From an uncultured Rhodopila sp. (lineage in GTDB: Bacteria; Pseudomonadota; Alphaproteobacteria; Acetobacterales; Acetobacteraceae): a stretch of 64,000 nucleotides of DNA. The translations under genes were made by a program, and so were the position numbers. Position 1 is the stretch's first letter. Each line of letters begins with the position of its first letter. Positions 8,794-17,043 of this stretch are shown piece by piece. A model generated the notes under the pieces. It was not told the origin of the DNA, did not search any database, and was given only the letters and a program-made list of their open reading frames with translations. The DNA is taken from positions 1 to 64,000 of the forward strand of contig CAIZFE010000043.1 in assembly GCA_903932145.1 (NCBI GenBank), written 5' to 3'.

Positions 8794-9169
8794 CCTTCAT
8801 CGGCCTGGTGTCATTCGCCGCAATCGGGCTGATTACGCTGGTGATTGTGTCCCGCAAGACCGTGACGCGCAGATTCGGGGCGATTTCGACCTCGATCTCG
8901 TTGGAGGCGACCTGCTTGCCGTCTTTGTCCTGCACCATGGGCACTTTCTGCACGACGCCGAGGATGCCGCCACCGGTGACGACCTTATCGCCGCGCTTCA
9001 GCGCCGCCAGCATCCCGCGCATCTCTTTTTGCTTTTGCTGCTGGGGGCGAATTAACAGGAAATAAAACACGGCGAAGATCATGACCAGCGGCGCAAACTG
9101 CGTCGCACTCCCCATGATGCCGGACATATCCTGCGCGTAGGCTGGTGAAATAAGCGTAAACGGGTTCAT
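8780..9169 (-). CDS. yajC: Preprotein translocase subunit YajC
   Basis: YajC is the small accessory inner-membrane protein of the SecDF-YajC complex that assists SecYEG. The 129-residue protein has one membrane helix (about residues 24-42, ending YFLLIRPQQQKQKE, the family hallmark). The cytoplasmic domain contains GDKVVTGGGILG (about 60-71) and ends basic. An Ala-x-Ala-like SPAYAQ near residue 13 is common in alphaproteobacterial YajC. It is divergent from the DUF815 ATPase gene, an arrangement frequent in alphaproteobacteria; secD/secF are not in the window. Confidence 0.95.
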   Translation of the reverse strand: MNPFTLISPAYAQDMSGIMGSATQFAPLVMIFAVFYFLLIRPQQQKQKEMRGMLAALKRGDKVVTGGGILGVVQKVPMVQDKDGKQVASNEIEVEIAPNLRVTVLRDTITSVISPIAANDTRPMKEKAS

Positions 9170-9273
9170 AGCTGCGCGGGTCCTTGCGATGAGCGAGGCC
9201 GGACCATAGTTTCCGCCCCTCTTTCGTCAAGCCACCGTATAAATTTCGTTCAGTGCCCGGGAACCCCGCCGAT

Positions 9274-10137
9274 ATGGAACAGACTTCGCTCGACCTGCTG
9301 ACTCGCATCGCGGATGCGTTGGAGAGACTGGCGCCGCCGCCGCCAGCGTCTCTGGACCTGACCCGAGCCGACGCTTTTGTGTGGCACCCGTCGCCCGCTC
9401 ATCTCGCGCCGGTGCATAAAATTTCGCGCGTCGATATCGATTTGCTGCGCGGTGTGGACCGCCAGAAAAGCATCCTGGCCGAAAACACGTTGCGCTTTTC
9501 GCGGGGACTGCCCGCGAATAACGCGATGCTGTGGGGCGCGCGCGGGATGGGCAAGTCTTCGCTGGTGAAAGCGACCCACGCGGTCGCCAACCAGCAAAAA
9601 CCAGGTAGCCTGGTGCTGATCGAAATCCACCGCGAGGATATTCGCACTCTCCCGGACCTGCTGAACCTGCTTCGTCCCGAAACCCGTCGCTGCCTGATCC
9701 TGTGCGATGACCTGTCGTTCGAGAAGGAGGACGCCGACTATAAGGCGCTCAAATCCGTCCTGGACGGTGGGATCGAGGGGCGTCCTGATAACGTCCTGTT
9801 CTATGCCACATCCAATCGCCGGCACCTGATGCCGCGCGATATGATCGAGAACGAACGCGCAACGGCCATCAATCCGAATGAATCGGTTGAGGAAAAGGTT
9901 TCATTGTCGGATCGATTTGGTTTGTGGCTGGGATTCCACAATTGCGATCAGGCGACATTCCTGGCGATGGTCGAGGGGTATTCGGCCGATGTCGGGCTGC
10001 CGATCGGTCTCGAGGATCTGCGCGCTGAAGCCATCGAATGGTCGGTCACGCGCGGCGCGCGCTCCGGTCGCGTCGCCTGGCAATTCATCCAGGAAATGGC
10101 AGGCCGGCTGGGCGTCGGGAGTGAACGGCCCCGATAA
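9274..10137 (+). CDS. DUF815 family ATPase
   Basis: This 287-residue P-loop protein has a Walker A GARGMGKSSLVKA (about residues 88-100), a Walker B LILCDDLSFE (about 146-155), a sensor-1-like LFYATSNRRHL (about 177-187), and the ENERATAINPNESVEEKVSLSDRFG-type segment (about 196-220) characteristic of DUF815. The family resembles AAA ATPases but its cellular role is not established. ATG 9274 is preferred over an upstream GTG at 9253 because the family starts with a helical leader such as MEQTSLDLL. It is divergently transcribed from yajC, so the two probably share a promoter region. Confidence 0.88.
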   Translation: MEQTSLDLLTRIADALERLAPPPPASLDLTRADAFVWHPSPAHLAPVHKISRVDIDLLRGVDRQKSILAENTLRFSRGLPANNAMLWGARGMGKSSLVKATHAVANQQKPGSLVLIEIHREDIRTLPDLLNLLRPETRRCLILCDDLSFEKEDADYKALKSVLDGGIEGRPDNVLFYATSNRRHLMPRDMIENERATAINPNESVEEKVSLSDRFGLWLGFHNCDQATFLAMVEGYSADVGLPIGLEDLRAEAIEWSVTRGARSGRVAWQFIQEMAGRLGVGSERPR

Positions 10138-10185
10138 GCGAGGGAAAGTGGAGCACATTCCGTCGGATGCGTATTACTAATCACT

Positions 10186-10262
10186 GTTGAGGCCGATTTT
10201 CGCCTCTCCGTGTCATGGCCCGGCTTGTCCGGGTCATGACGGAAGTGGAATCGCGGTAGGTC
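10186..10262. repeat. Dispersed palindromic element, copy 4 (short)
   Basis: This contracted copy has CTGTTGAGGCCG, one arm ATGGCCCGGCTTGTCCGG, then GTCATGACGGAAGTGGAAT directly. The second long arm is missing. It lies in the 182-base convergent gap between the DUF815 gene and pfkA, where I see no gene. Confidence 0.7.
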
Positions 10263-10319
10263 ACTCTCAACTATGGTCGAAGCGCTGATGGAGTCATCAT
10301 CAAGAAATTCAGATGCCGG

Positions 10320-11291
10320 TCATTTTGCCAGGATGCGTGCCAGGTCCAGGAGTTCCGTATCCACTGGCTTGATGCGTCCGGTGATGTCCGCCAACGGCGT
10401 TCGGGTCACCTGGTTCTTCTGCCAACCGACCAATATACCGGTCTCGCCATCGGTCAGGGACTGAATGGCTCCGACGCCCAACCGGGTCGCCAGGATACGA
10501 TCAAACGCGGTGGGCGGGGCACCGCGCACGACATGTCCGAGCGTTGTGGCGCGCAACTCGAAACCTGTCCTCTGCTTGTCTGCTTCAAAATAAGCGAGGA
10601 TTTTAGTGGTATTTTCTTTAACACCCTCGGCGATCACCACGATCGCGTGCGTCTTGCCGCGTTCATACGCCGCGTGCAGCCGCAAGGCGATGTCGCTGGC
10701 CGGCACTTCGAACTCCGGGGTCGAAATCACTTCGGCACCCCCAGCCAAACCGGCCATCGTCGCGAGATAGCCGCAGTCGCGGCCCATCGTCTCCACCAGA
10801 AACGCGCGATTATGCGACGAACCGGTGGTCCGCAAATGGTCGATTGCTTCCAGCGTCACATTGATGGCCGTGTCGCAGCCGATAGAAATATCAGTGCCAA
10901 GCAGGTCGTTGTCGATGGTGGAGGCGATGCCGACCACATGAACCCCCATCTGGCTGAACATATACGAGCCCGTCTGAGACCCGTTGCCGCCAATCACCAC
11001 CATCCCGTCGATACCGCGTTGCGAGAGGTGCCGCAGCGCCTTCGACCGCCCGGCCTCGGTGCGGAAGTCCGACGATCTTGCACTGCCAAGAAACGTCCCG
11101 CCGACCTGGATGATACCACCGACGTCACGGGCGCTGAGTTGCCTGAACTGGCCGTCTACCAAACCTTGCCAACCCTGCAACACCCCGGACACCGTCATGC
11201 CCTGATCCAGCGCGCTGCGCGTGACGGCTCGGATGGCCGCATTCATGCCGGGGGCGTCACCACCACTCGTAAGGACCGCGATGTGCTTCAT
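10320..11291 (-). CDS. pfkA: 6-phosphofructokinase (PfkA family)
   Basis: This 323-residue PfkA-family enzyme phosphorylates fructose 6-phosphate to the 1,6-bisphosphate in upper glycolysis. The N-terminal TSGGDAPGMNAAIR (8-21) is the nucleotide loop. TIDNDLLGTD (125-134) contains the catalytic Asp127, and METMGR-type VETMGRDCG and the GG/HVVRG loops of the sugar site are present. Gly104 fits ATP rather than pyrophosphate use in this family. Residue 103, normally the Mg-coordinating Asp of GGDGS, is Asn here (GGNGSQ). The gene is monocistronic and convergent with the DUF815 gene. Confidence 0.93.
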   Translation of the reverse strand: MKHIAVLTSGGDAPGMNAAIRAVTRSALDQGMTVSGVLQGWQGLVDGQFRQLSARDVGGIIQVGGTFLGSARSSDFRTEAGRSKALRHLSQRGIDGMVVIGGNGSQTGSYMFSQMGVHVVGIASTIDNDLLGTDISIGCDTAINVTLEAIDHLRTTGSSHNRAFLVETMGRDCGYLATMAGLAGGAEVISTPEFEVPASDIALRLHAAYERGKTHAIVVIAEGVKENTTKILAYFEADKQRTGFELRATTLGHVVRGAPPTAFDRILATRLGVGAIQSLTDGETGILVGWQKNQVTRTPLADITGRIKPVDTELLDLARILAK

Positions 11292-11393
11292 AAGTCTGAG
11301 ACTATGACGGCACGCCGAACCGGTAAAGCCCGCTCAACCCGCACGTCGCACACCGGTAAACTGGAACCGAGGCCCGATCAGCGGGGGCATTGG

Positions 11394-12326
11394 TTACCGC
11401 TCCACCGATACCGCGCGCAGCAACGCCAGCAGATCGCGCACCTGCCGCTCCAGGCCGTAACGATCCGCGACCCACTTCCGATATAATCCCGGCTGCGCGG
11501 CCTGGATCAACGCGACCGCATGCTCCACCGAGGCGAACAGGCACTCCGCCGGCCACAGCCGATCCGCTCCCGGAAAATCATGCACGACCGGAAACGCACC
11601 GGCCGCCATCGCCTCACCGATGTTCATGCCGAAGCTCTCATACATGGACGTCGAAAGCAGCACGCCCTTATCGGCATACCAACCCGGCATGTCGCCCACA
11701 TGCCCATCGAACCGCACCACGCCGCCGAGGCACAGCGCGGCCTGCATCTGCTTCAAATACCGTGTCGTCCGAAGATCGGTGAACGCGCCCGCGACATGGA
11801 CGCTGAAGCGGTCATCGCGTTGAACCAACCGGTGCGCGATTTGCATCAGCAGCATCGGGTTCTTCTTTGGCTCCAGATGTCCCACCCAACCCACACGAAA
11901 CCGATCCGGCGCAATCGGCCGAAACCGATCCATGTCGATCCCGTTCGGAATGATCTGGATCGGCGCAATCACGCCGGGGAACCGCGACAGCAGCGTTTCA
12001 GAAATATCGTCCGCCACGGTGACCAGACGCGTTACCTGCCCCCAGTCCATCTGCGCCGGGTAGTTTGTCTGCAACGCCTCGACCGAGTGCAGCCGCACGA
12101 TGCAGGGCTTTCCCGCCACGATCCCGCTCCGCGTGGCCCAAACCGCGTGATCCCAGCACCATTCCAACCACACGATATCCGCCCGGCCGATCGCCGCGGC
12201 CAGCGCTTCTCCGGGGCCTGCGGAGGTAAACTCCACCTCATAGTGTTGCTCCAGCGCGGACAGCAGCGGCGCCAGGAAGCTGTCCGTGCGTCCCTTGATC
12301 CGATCGGCGAGCAGCAGGCGGGGCAT
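11394..12326 (-). CDS. Glycosyltransferase family 4 (GT-B)
   Basis: This 310-residue cytoplasmic GT-B enzyme has a C-terminal GT4-type nucleotide-sugar domain (about residues 140-290). It contains IIPNGIDMDRFRP, VGHLEPKKNPMLL and the acidic motif STSMYESFGMNIGEAMAAG with the conserved ESFG-x(5)-E donor-binding pattern. The N-terminal acceptor domain is short (about 135 residues), giving a protein smaller than the usual 370-400. Donor and acceptor are unknown. No other polysaccharide genes lie next to it; the upstream neighbour is the divergent rph gene. Confidence 0.85.
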   Translation of the reverse strand: MPRLLLADRIKGRTDSFLAPLLSALEQHYEVEFTSAGPGEALAAAIGRADIVWLEWCWDHAVWATRSGIVAGKPCIVRLHSVEALQTNYPAQMDWGQVTRLVTVADDISETLLSRFPGVIAPIQIIPNGIDMDRFRPIAPDRFRVGWVGHLEPKKNPMLLMQIAHRLVQRDDRFSVHVAGAFTDLRTTRYLKQMQAALCLGGVVRFDGHVGDMPGWYADKGVLLSTSMYESFGMNIGEAMAAGAFPVVHDFPGADRLWPAECLFASVEHAVALIQAAQPGLYRKWVADRYGLERQVRDLLALLRAVSVER

Positions 12327-12446
12327 GTCGGTTCATCCTTTCCGCCGCTACCGTAGCGATGAAAGGTTAACGAAAGATGAACGCGGTTGCAGCCCATCGC
12401 CGACGCTGTATGGTCCGGCCCGAACCGACTTAAGGATATCCTAAAT

Positions 12447-13163
12447 ATGCGCCCATCCGGCCGCACGCCTGACGCCCTTCGCGAAATCTCCATTACCACG
12501 GGGTTCGCCCGCCACGCCGAGGGCTCCGCCCTGATCCGCATGGGCAACACTGAGGTCCTCTGTGTCGCCAGCGTCGAAACCCGGGTGCCGCCGTTCCTGC
12601 GCAACACCGGCCTGGGCTGGGTCACCGCCGAATACGGCATGCTGCCGCGTGCTACCCATACCCGCGGCGACCGCGAAGCCGCCCGCGGCAAGCAATCCGG
12701 CCGCACCCAGGAAATCCAGCGCCTGATCGGCCGCAGCCTGCGCGCCGTGGTGGACCGCGCCGCGATGGGCGAGATGCAGATCACGCTCGATTGCGACGTG
12801 CTGAACGCCGATGGCGGCACACGCTGCGCGGCGATCACCGGCGCCTGGGTCGCGTTGTCGCTCGCCTTCCGCCATCTGGTGAAGATGAACGTGCTGAAGA
12901 CGATCCCGCTGAGCGGTCAGGTCGCCGCGGTCTCCTGCGGGATCTTCAACGGCACCCCGGTGCTGGACCTGGACTACGACGAGGATTCCAACGCCGAGGC
13001 CGACTCCAACTTCGTGCTGACCGACGGCGGCGGCATTGTCGAGATTCAGGCCACCGCGGAAAAGACCGCGTTTAATGAGGCCCAGTTCAACGAACTGCTG
13101 AAACTGGCTCGCCAGGGCACCAGCACGCTGTTCGAACTGCAACGCAAGGCGCTGGGTGACTGA
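12447..13163 (+). CDS. rph: Ribonuclease PH
   Basis: RNase PH is the phosphorolytic 3'-5' exoribonuclease that trims tRNA 3' ends. The 238-residue protein starts [14 protein letters not shown] and has the family core EVLCVASVE-type strand, [16 protein letters not shown] (about 59-74), the [16 protein letters not shown] helix (about 87-102), and the acidic [14 protein letters not shown] segment with catalytic aspartates (about 175-190). ATG 12447 is preceded by AAGGA. It overlaps rdgB by one base (TGATG), the standard alphaproteobacterial pairing. Confidence 0.97.
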   Translation: MRPSGRTPDALREISITTGFARHAEGSALIRMGNTEVLCVASVETRVPPFLRNTGLGWVTAEYGMLPRATHTRGDREAARGKQSGRTQEIQRLIGRSLRAVVDRAAMGEMQITLDCDVLNADGGTRCAAITGAWVALSLAFRHLVKMNVLKTIPLSGQVAAVSCGIFNGTPVLDLDYDEDSNAEADSNFVLTDGGGIVEIQATAEKTAFNEAQFNELLKLARQGTSTLFELQRKALGD

Positions 13164-13762
13164 TGCCGCGCAAGCTCGCTTCCGGTCAGAAGCTGGTTCT
13201 GGCCAGCCATAACAAAGGCAAGCTGCGGGAAATTGAGGCCCTACTGCGTCCGTTGGGGATCGAAGTGATCTCCGCCGGCGCGTTGGGGCTTCCCGAACCC
13301 GAGGAGGACGCTCCGGACTTCGCCGGCAATGCGCGCATCAAGGCGCTGGCGGCGGCGACCGCGAGCGGGTTGCCGGCGTTGTCCGACGATTCCGGCTTCT
13401 GCGTTGCAGCTTTGGACGGTGCCCCCGGCGTGCTGTCCGCCCGCTGGGCCGGCCCGTCGAAGGATTTTTCGAAAGCAATGGCGCTGGTCAACGACCGCAT
13501 CGGCGACAATCCGGATCGCCGCGCCTGGTTTATCGCCGCTTTGTGCCTCGCGTGGCCGGACGGTCATACCGAGACTTTCCTCGGCCGTATCGACGGCACG
13601 GTTGTGTGGCCGCCGCGCGGCGATCAGGGGTTTGGCTATGACCCGATGTTCGTCCCGGAAGGCTCGCAGAAGACGTTCGGCGAAACCGATCCGGCCGAAA
13701 AACACGCGGTCAGCCACCGCGCACGCGCGTTTGCCCAGGTGCTGACGTCCTGCTTCGGTTGA
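13163..13762 (+). CDS. rdgB: dITP/XTP pyrophosphatase (RdgB/HAM1)
   Basis: This enzyme hydrolyses non-canonical purine nucleoside triphosphates (dITP, XTP) to monophosphate and pyrophosphate, cleaning the nucleotide pool. The 199-residue protein shows the N-terminal [14 protein letters not shown] (about 14-27), [23 protein letters not shown] (about 75-97) and [10 protein letters not shown] (about 155-164), with [10 protein letters not shown] near the C-terminus. These form the triphosphate and base pockets of the family. It is coupled to rph by a one-base overlap; the hemW gene that often follows is absent here. Confidence 0.97.
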   Translation: MPRKLASGQKLVLASHNKGKLREIEALLRPLGIEVISAGALGLPEPEEDAPDFAGNARIKALAAATASGLPALSDDSGFCVAALDGAPGVLSARWAGPSKDFSKAMALVNDRIGDNPDRRAWFIAALCLAWPDGHTETFLGRIDGTVVWPPRGDQGFGYDPMFVPEGSQKTFGETDPAEKHAVSHRARAFAQVLTSCFG

Positions 13763-13802
13763 TGGTATATCAAAAAGACTACCCCAAGGGAGATTTCTGA
13801 AG

Positions 13803-15005
13803 ATGTCGATCCGTCACGCGGCCCTGGCCGTCGCACTGCTTTTGCCAGCCGTCACCGCCCGGGCGGAACTGCCCGCCACGGTTAAGGTCGGCATCCTGAA
13901 CGACATGAACGGGCCGTTCGCGGACCAGTCCGGCCGCGGTTCGGTCGTGGCCGCCCAAATGGCGGCCGAGGATTTCGCCGAACAGGGCGGCGGCTTCAAG
14001 GTGGAAATCCTGTCCGCCGATCACCTGAACAAACCCGATGTCGCCGGCGCCATCGTTCGCGAATGGATTGACCGCGACGGTGTGGCGGCTGTGGCTGACT
14101 CGGTGAACTCCGGCGTCGGCCTCGCGGTCAACACCATCATGGCGGAGAAGCATCGCACCTTCGTCGCGACCAATGTCGGCACCTCCGACCTGACCGGCAA
14201 GTTCTGTGAGCCGACCACCGTACAGTGGACCATGGACACCTACGCCATGGGCAACACCATGGCGCGCGCCATGTTCGCCCAGCATGCCGACACCTGGTAT
14301 TATATCAGCTTCGATTACGCCCTGGGCGCCGCTTTGGAGCGTGACTCGGGTGCCGTTCTGACCAGCCTCGGCGGCAAGGTCGTCGGGTCCGTCAAGCATC
14401 CGCTCGGCACCACCGACTTCTCGTCCTATCTGCTCCAGGCGCAGTCATCCGGCGCCAAGGTCGTGGCGCTGGCCGATACCGGCGCCGATCTGATCAACGC
14501 GGTGAAGCAGGCATCCGAGTTCGGCCTGACCGGCAAGCAGATCCTCGCCGGGTTGTTCACCCAGATCGTCGACGTCAAAGCGATCGGCCTGCAAGCAGCG
14601 CAGGGCCTGACCGTGACCGAGGCCTATTACTGGGACCTCAATGACGACACCCGCGCCTTTGCCCGCCGTTTCGCCCAACGTTTCGGCGACAAGATGCCGA
14701 CCGCCAACCAGGCCGGTGTTTATTCCTCGGTCCTGGCGTATCTGAACGCGGTCAAGGCCAGCAATACCATCGTGGGTGAGGAGGTCGTCGCCCAACTGCG
14801 CAAGGCGCCGATCCAGGACAAGCTGTTCGGCACCGTCACGGTCCGTCAGGATGGACGCGCGGTCCATGATATGTACACCTTCCAGGTGAAAGCGCCCGCT
14901 GACTCCAAATCCCCCTGGGACACCTACAAGGTCCTCGCTCGGGTGCCTGGAAACGAGGCCTTCCGGCCGCTGGATCAAGGCGGCTGCAAGCTGGTTACGA
15001 AGTAG
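13803..15005 (+). CDS. ABC transporter substrate-binding protein (Peripla_BP_6, LivK/AmiC-like)
   Basis: This 400-residue periplasmic protein has a signal peptide (residues 1-21, ending ARA) followed by a type I binding fold. It starts VKVGILNDMNGPFADQSG and contains ADSVNSGVGLAVN (about 98-110) and WTMDTYAMGNTMARAMF hinge segments. It binds an unknown small ligand. It lies ten bases upstream of the two ThDP decarboxylase genes and is probably co-transcribed with them (GGGAG at about 13790 precedes its start). No permease or ATPase genes are adjacent, so it may serve a distant transporter or a sensor. Confidence 0.88.
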   Translation: MSIRHAALAVALLLPAVTARAELPATVKVGILNDMNGPFADQSGRGSVVAAQMAAEDFAEQGGGFKVEILSADHLNKPDVAGAIVREWIDRDGVAAVADSVNSGVGLAVNTIMAEKHRTFVATNVGTSDLTGKFCEPTTVQWTMDTYAMGNTMARAMFAQHADTWYYISFDYALGAALERDSGAVLTSLGGKVVGSVKHPLGTTDFSSYLLQAQSSGAKVVALADTGADLINAVKQASEFGLTGKQILAGLFTQIVDVKAIGLQAAQGLTVTEAYYWDLNDDTRAFARRFAQRFGDKMPTANQAGVYSSVLAYLNAVKASNTIVGEEVVAQLRKAPIQDKLFGTVTVRQDGRAVHDMYTFQVKAPADSKSPWDTYKVLARVPGNEAFRPLDQGGCKLVTK

Positions 15006-15015
15006 GAAACCAAGA

Positions 15016-15531
15016 ATGGCGGACAAAGACTCCTGGCCGGAGGCGCTATACGATCTGCTGCGCGCGAACGGCGTCACCCAGTTCTGCTACGTGCCGGACG
15101 CCGGGCATAAGGTGCTGATCGACCGCTCGCTCGCCGATCCGGACGTGCATTCGATCCCGCTGACCACCGAGGAAGAAGGCGTGGCGATGGTCGCCGGCGC
15201 CGACCTCGGCGGCGACCGGGCGGTGCTGCTGATGCAGTCGTCCGGCGTCGGCAACTGCATCAACATGCTGTCGCTGACCGCGGGCTGCCGCTTCCCGTTG
15301 CTGACCATCGTGTCGATGCGTGGCGAATTCGGTGAGGGCAATCCCTGGCAGTTCCCCATGGGTCAGGCGGTGGAACCCGTGTTCAAGGCGATGGGCGTAA
15401 TCGTATTACGGGCGGAACAGCCGTCCGACGTGATCCCGTGCGTCACCGCCGCCATCACCATGGCCTACCAGTCCGGCCAGCAGGTTGCTGTCCTGCTCAC
15501 CCAACGCCTGATCGGCGCCAAGAAGTTTTAA
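15016..15531 (+). CDS. ThDP-dependent decarboxylase, alpha (PYR-domain) subunit; sulfo-/phosphonopyruvate decarboxylase-like
   Basis: This 171-residue protein corresponds to the N-terminal pyrimidine-binding half of ThDP decarboxylases. It has the cofactor-activating Glu in TTEEEGVAMVAGADLGG (about residues 50-66) and LMQSSGVGNCINML (about 73-86), typical of ComD and phosphonopyruvate decarboxylases. The partner half is encoded 12 bases downstream, so the two form an alpha2beta2-like enzyme. Sulfopyruvate or phosphonopyruvate are the known substrates of the closest families, but neither sulfolactate nor PEP-mutase genes are present, so the real 2-oxoacid is open. Confidence 0.8.
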   Translation: MADKDSWPEALYDLLRANGVTQFCYVPDAGHKVLIDRSLADPDVHSIPLTTEEEGVAMVAGADLGGDRAVLLMQSSGVGNCINMLSLTAGCRFPLLTIVSMRGEFGEGNPWQFPMGQAVEPVFKAMGVIVLRAEQPSDVIPCVTAAITMAYQSGQQVAVLLTQRLIGAKKF

Positions 15532-15543
15532 GGGAGGCGGACA

Positions 15544-16158
15544 ATGGCCAAACTCAACAAAATCCAGACCGCTACGCTACCCGATCCAGTGTTGGACCGG
15601 CGCCAGGCCGTGCCGGCGCTGATTGAAAATCCGAGCGACTTCCTGATGGTCGCGGGGCTGGCGGGCACGGCGTGGGAGCTGTCGGCTCTGACACACGAAT
15701 CCCACAGCCTGTTCGGGCTGGGCGGCGCGATGGGCGCGGCTCCAATGATGGGCCTGGGGCTGGCGCTGGCGCAGCCGAAGCGGCGCGTGCTGGTGGCGAC
15801 CGGGGACGGCGAATTGCTGATGAACGTCGGCGCGCTTGCAACTATTGCGCTACAGAACCCGCCCAACCTGACGATCATCTGCGTCGATAATGGCCACTAC
15901 GGCGAGACCGGCAACCAGGACAGCCATACCGGCCTGGGAGTCCGCCTGGACGTGATCGCCGCCGGCTGCGGCTTTCCTGTCGTGCACGTGATCAACAGCG
16001 AAGCCGATATGGCGGAGGGCCGCCGTCTGGTCCGCGAGGGCGGCGGCCTGACGTTCATCCTGCTGCGGGTCCTGGAAGGGCCGGCGACTCACGACGGCAA
16101 AAAGAACCTGGTGCCCCACATCGAACGGGACCGCTTCCGGGCCGCTTTGCTTGGATAG
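15544..16158 (+). CDS. ThDP-dependent decarboxylase, beta (PP-domain) subunit; sulfo-/phosphonopyruvate decarboxylase-like
   Basis: This 204-residue protein is the diphosphate-binding half of the enzyme above. The ThDP/Mg motif is GDGELLMNVG (87-96) through to Asn116 in CVDNGHYGETG. The ELSALTHESHSLFGLGGAMGAAP-type segment (about 45-67) is typical of the ComE and phosphonopyruvate decarboxylase families. GGAGG sits just before the ATG. Its last eight bases overlap the start of the uracil-DNA glycosylase gene, which links this metabolic operon to a DNA-repair gene, probably by chance of packing. Confidence 0.82.
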   Translation: MAKLNKIQTATLPDPVLDRRQAVPALIENPSDFLMVAGLAGTAWELSALTHESHSLFGLGGAMGAAPMMGLGLALAQPKRRVLVATGDGELLMNVGALATIALQNPPNLTIICVDNGHYGETGNQDSHTGLGVRLDVIAAGCGFPVVHVINSEADMAEGRRLVREGGGLTFILLRVLEGPATHDGKKNLVPHIERDRFRAALLG

Positions 16159-16921
16159 CGACTACGCCCTGCTACGCTTGCAGGTCGAATGGGGGGCTGA
16201 CGAGGCGATCGACCTCGACCCCATCGACCGTCTGCGCCCGCTTGAGGTGCCTGAAGCCAAGCCTGTCGCCATGGTCGTGCGTGCGGTTGCGGCCGCCGAA
16301 CCAGCGGCGAAGGCGACCGCGGGCGAGCGCGCGCTGGCCTTGTCCGGTCAGGCCACGACGCTGGAGGGTCTGCGAGCCGCCCTGGCAGGCTTCGATGGCT
16401 GCGCTCTGCGTGATACCGCCAGCAACCTGGTCTTCGCGGAGGGCGACCCTGCCAGCACCACCCTGATCATCGGCGAAGCGCCCGGCCGCGAGGAGGATCG
16501 TGGCGGTCATCCGTTCGCCGGCCCCGAAGGCCAGTTGCTCGATCAAATGCTCGGTAGCGCCGGTCTGAGCCGTTCGGATCTGATGCTGACCCCGCTGCTG
16601 CCCTGGCGCCCACCCGGCGGCCGGCCACCGTCACCGGCGGAAATTGCCCTTTGTTTGCCGTTCCTCCACCGCCTGATCGTGCTGCTGAAGCCCCGCCGAA
16701 TCGTCCTGTTCGGCGGAACGGCTGCCCGTGTCATCCTGCCACAGGCGCAAAACCGCAGGCGCAGCCCGCGTGTGTGGTTCGATGCGAGCATATCAGGCAT
16801 GCATTCAACGCTATCCTGCCTGGCGCTGCCCGGGCTGACGGATATGCTTAAAAATCCGCTCAGTAGGCGGGATGCATGGGCAGGACTCCGCCTGCTAAGA
16901 CGAGCAATCGACGAAGCATAA
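16151..16921 (+). CDS. Uracil-DNA glycosylase family protein with degenerate active-site motif
   Basis: The 256-residue protein has the alphaproteobacterial family-4-like UDG layout: an N-terminal helix LLRLQVEWGADEA (7-19), a poorly conserved linker, and the fold from about residue 78. Motif A is intact as GEAPGREED (108-116), and PFAGPEGQLLDQML and PLLPWRPPGGR are normal. The C-terminal motif that should read like H-P-x-x-L-L is replaced by GLTDMLKNPLSRRDAW (228-243), so the catalytic His appears lost. It starts at a TTG inside the preceding gene. It may be inactive or have a changed role. Confidence 0.75.
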   Translation: MDSDYALLRLQVEWGADEAIDLDPIDRLRPLEVPEAKPVAMVVRAVAAAEPAAKATAGERALALSGQATTLEGLRAALAGFDGCALRDTASNLVFAEGDPASTTLIIGEAPGREEDRGGHPFAGPEGQLLDQMLGSAGLSRSDLMLTPLLPWRPPGGRPPSPAEIALCLPFLHRLIVLLKPRRIVLFGGTAARVILPQAQNRRRSPRVWFDASISGMHSTLSCLALPGLTDMLKNPLSRRDAWAGLRLLRRAIDEA

Positions 16922-17043
16922 ACGCAAACGTGACGTTGATTACTGGTGGGTACGGCACGGTATTGATGACCTAGTCTCAAATATAGAAAAATATATCTAT
17001 CGACAGGCTTGCATCTCACTGACGCAGCGGCTAGCCATTGGGA
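16922..17043 (+). promoter_or_regulatory. AT-rich leader before lytic transglycosylase
   Basis: The 122 bases between the glycosylase and transglycosylase genes are clearly AT-richer than their surroundings (AAATATAGAAAAATATATC around 16979-17000). They probably hold the promoter of the transglycosylase-moaB unit. I could not identify a specific sigma-factor consensus. Confidence 0.35.
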
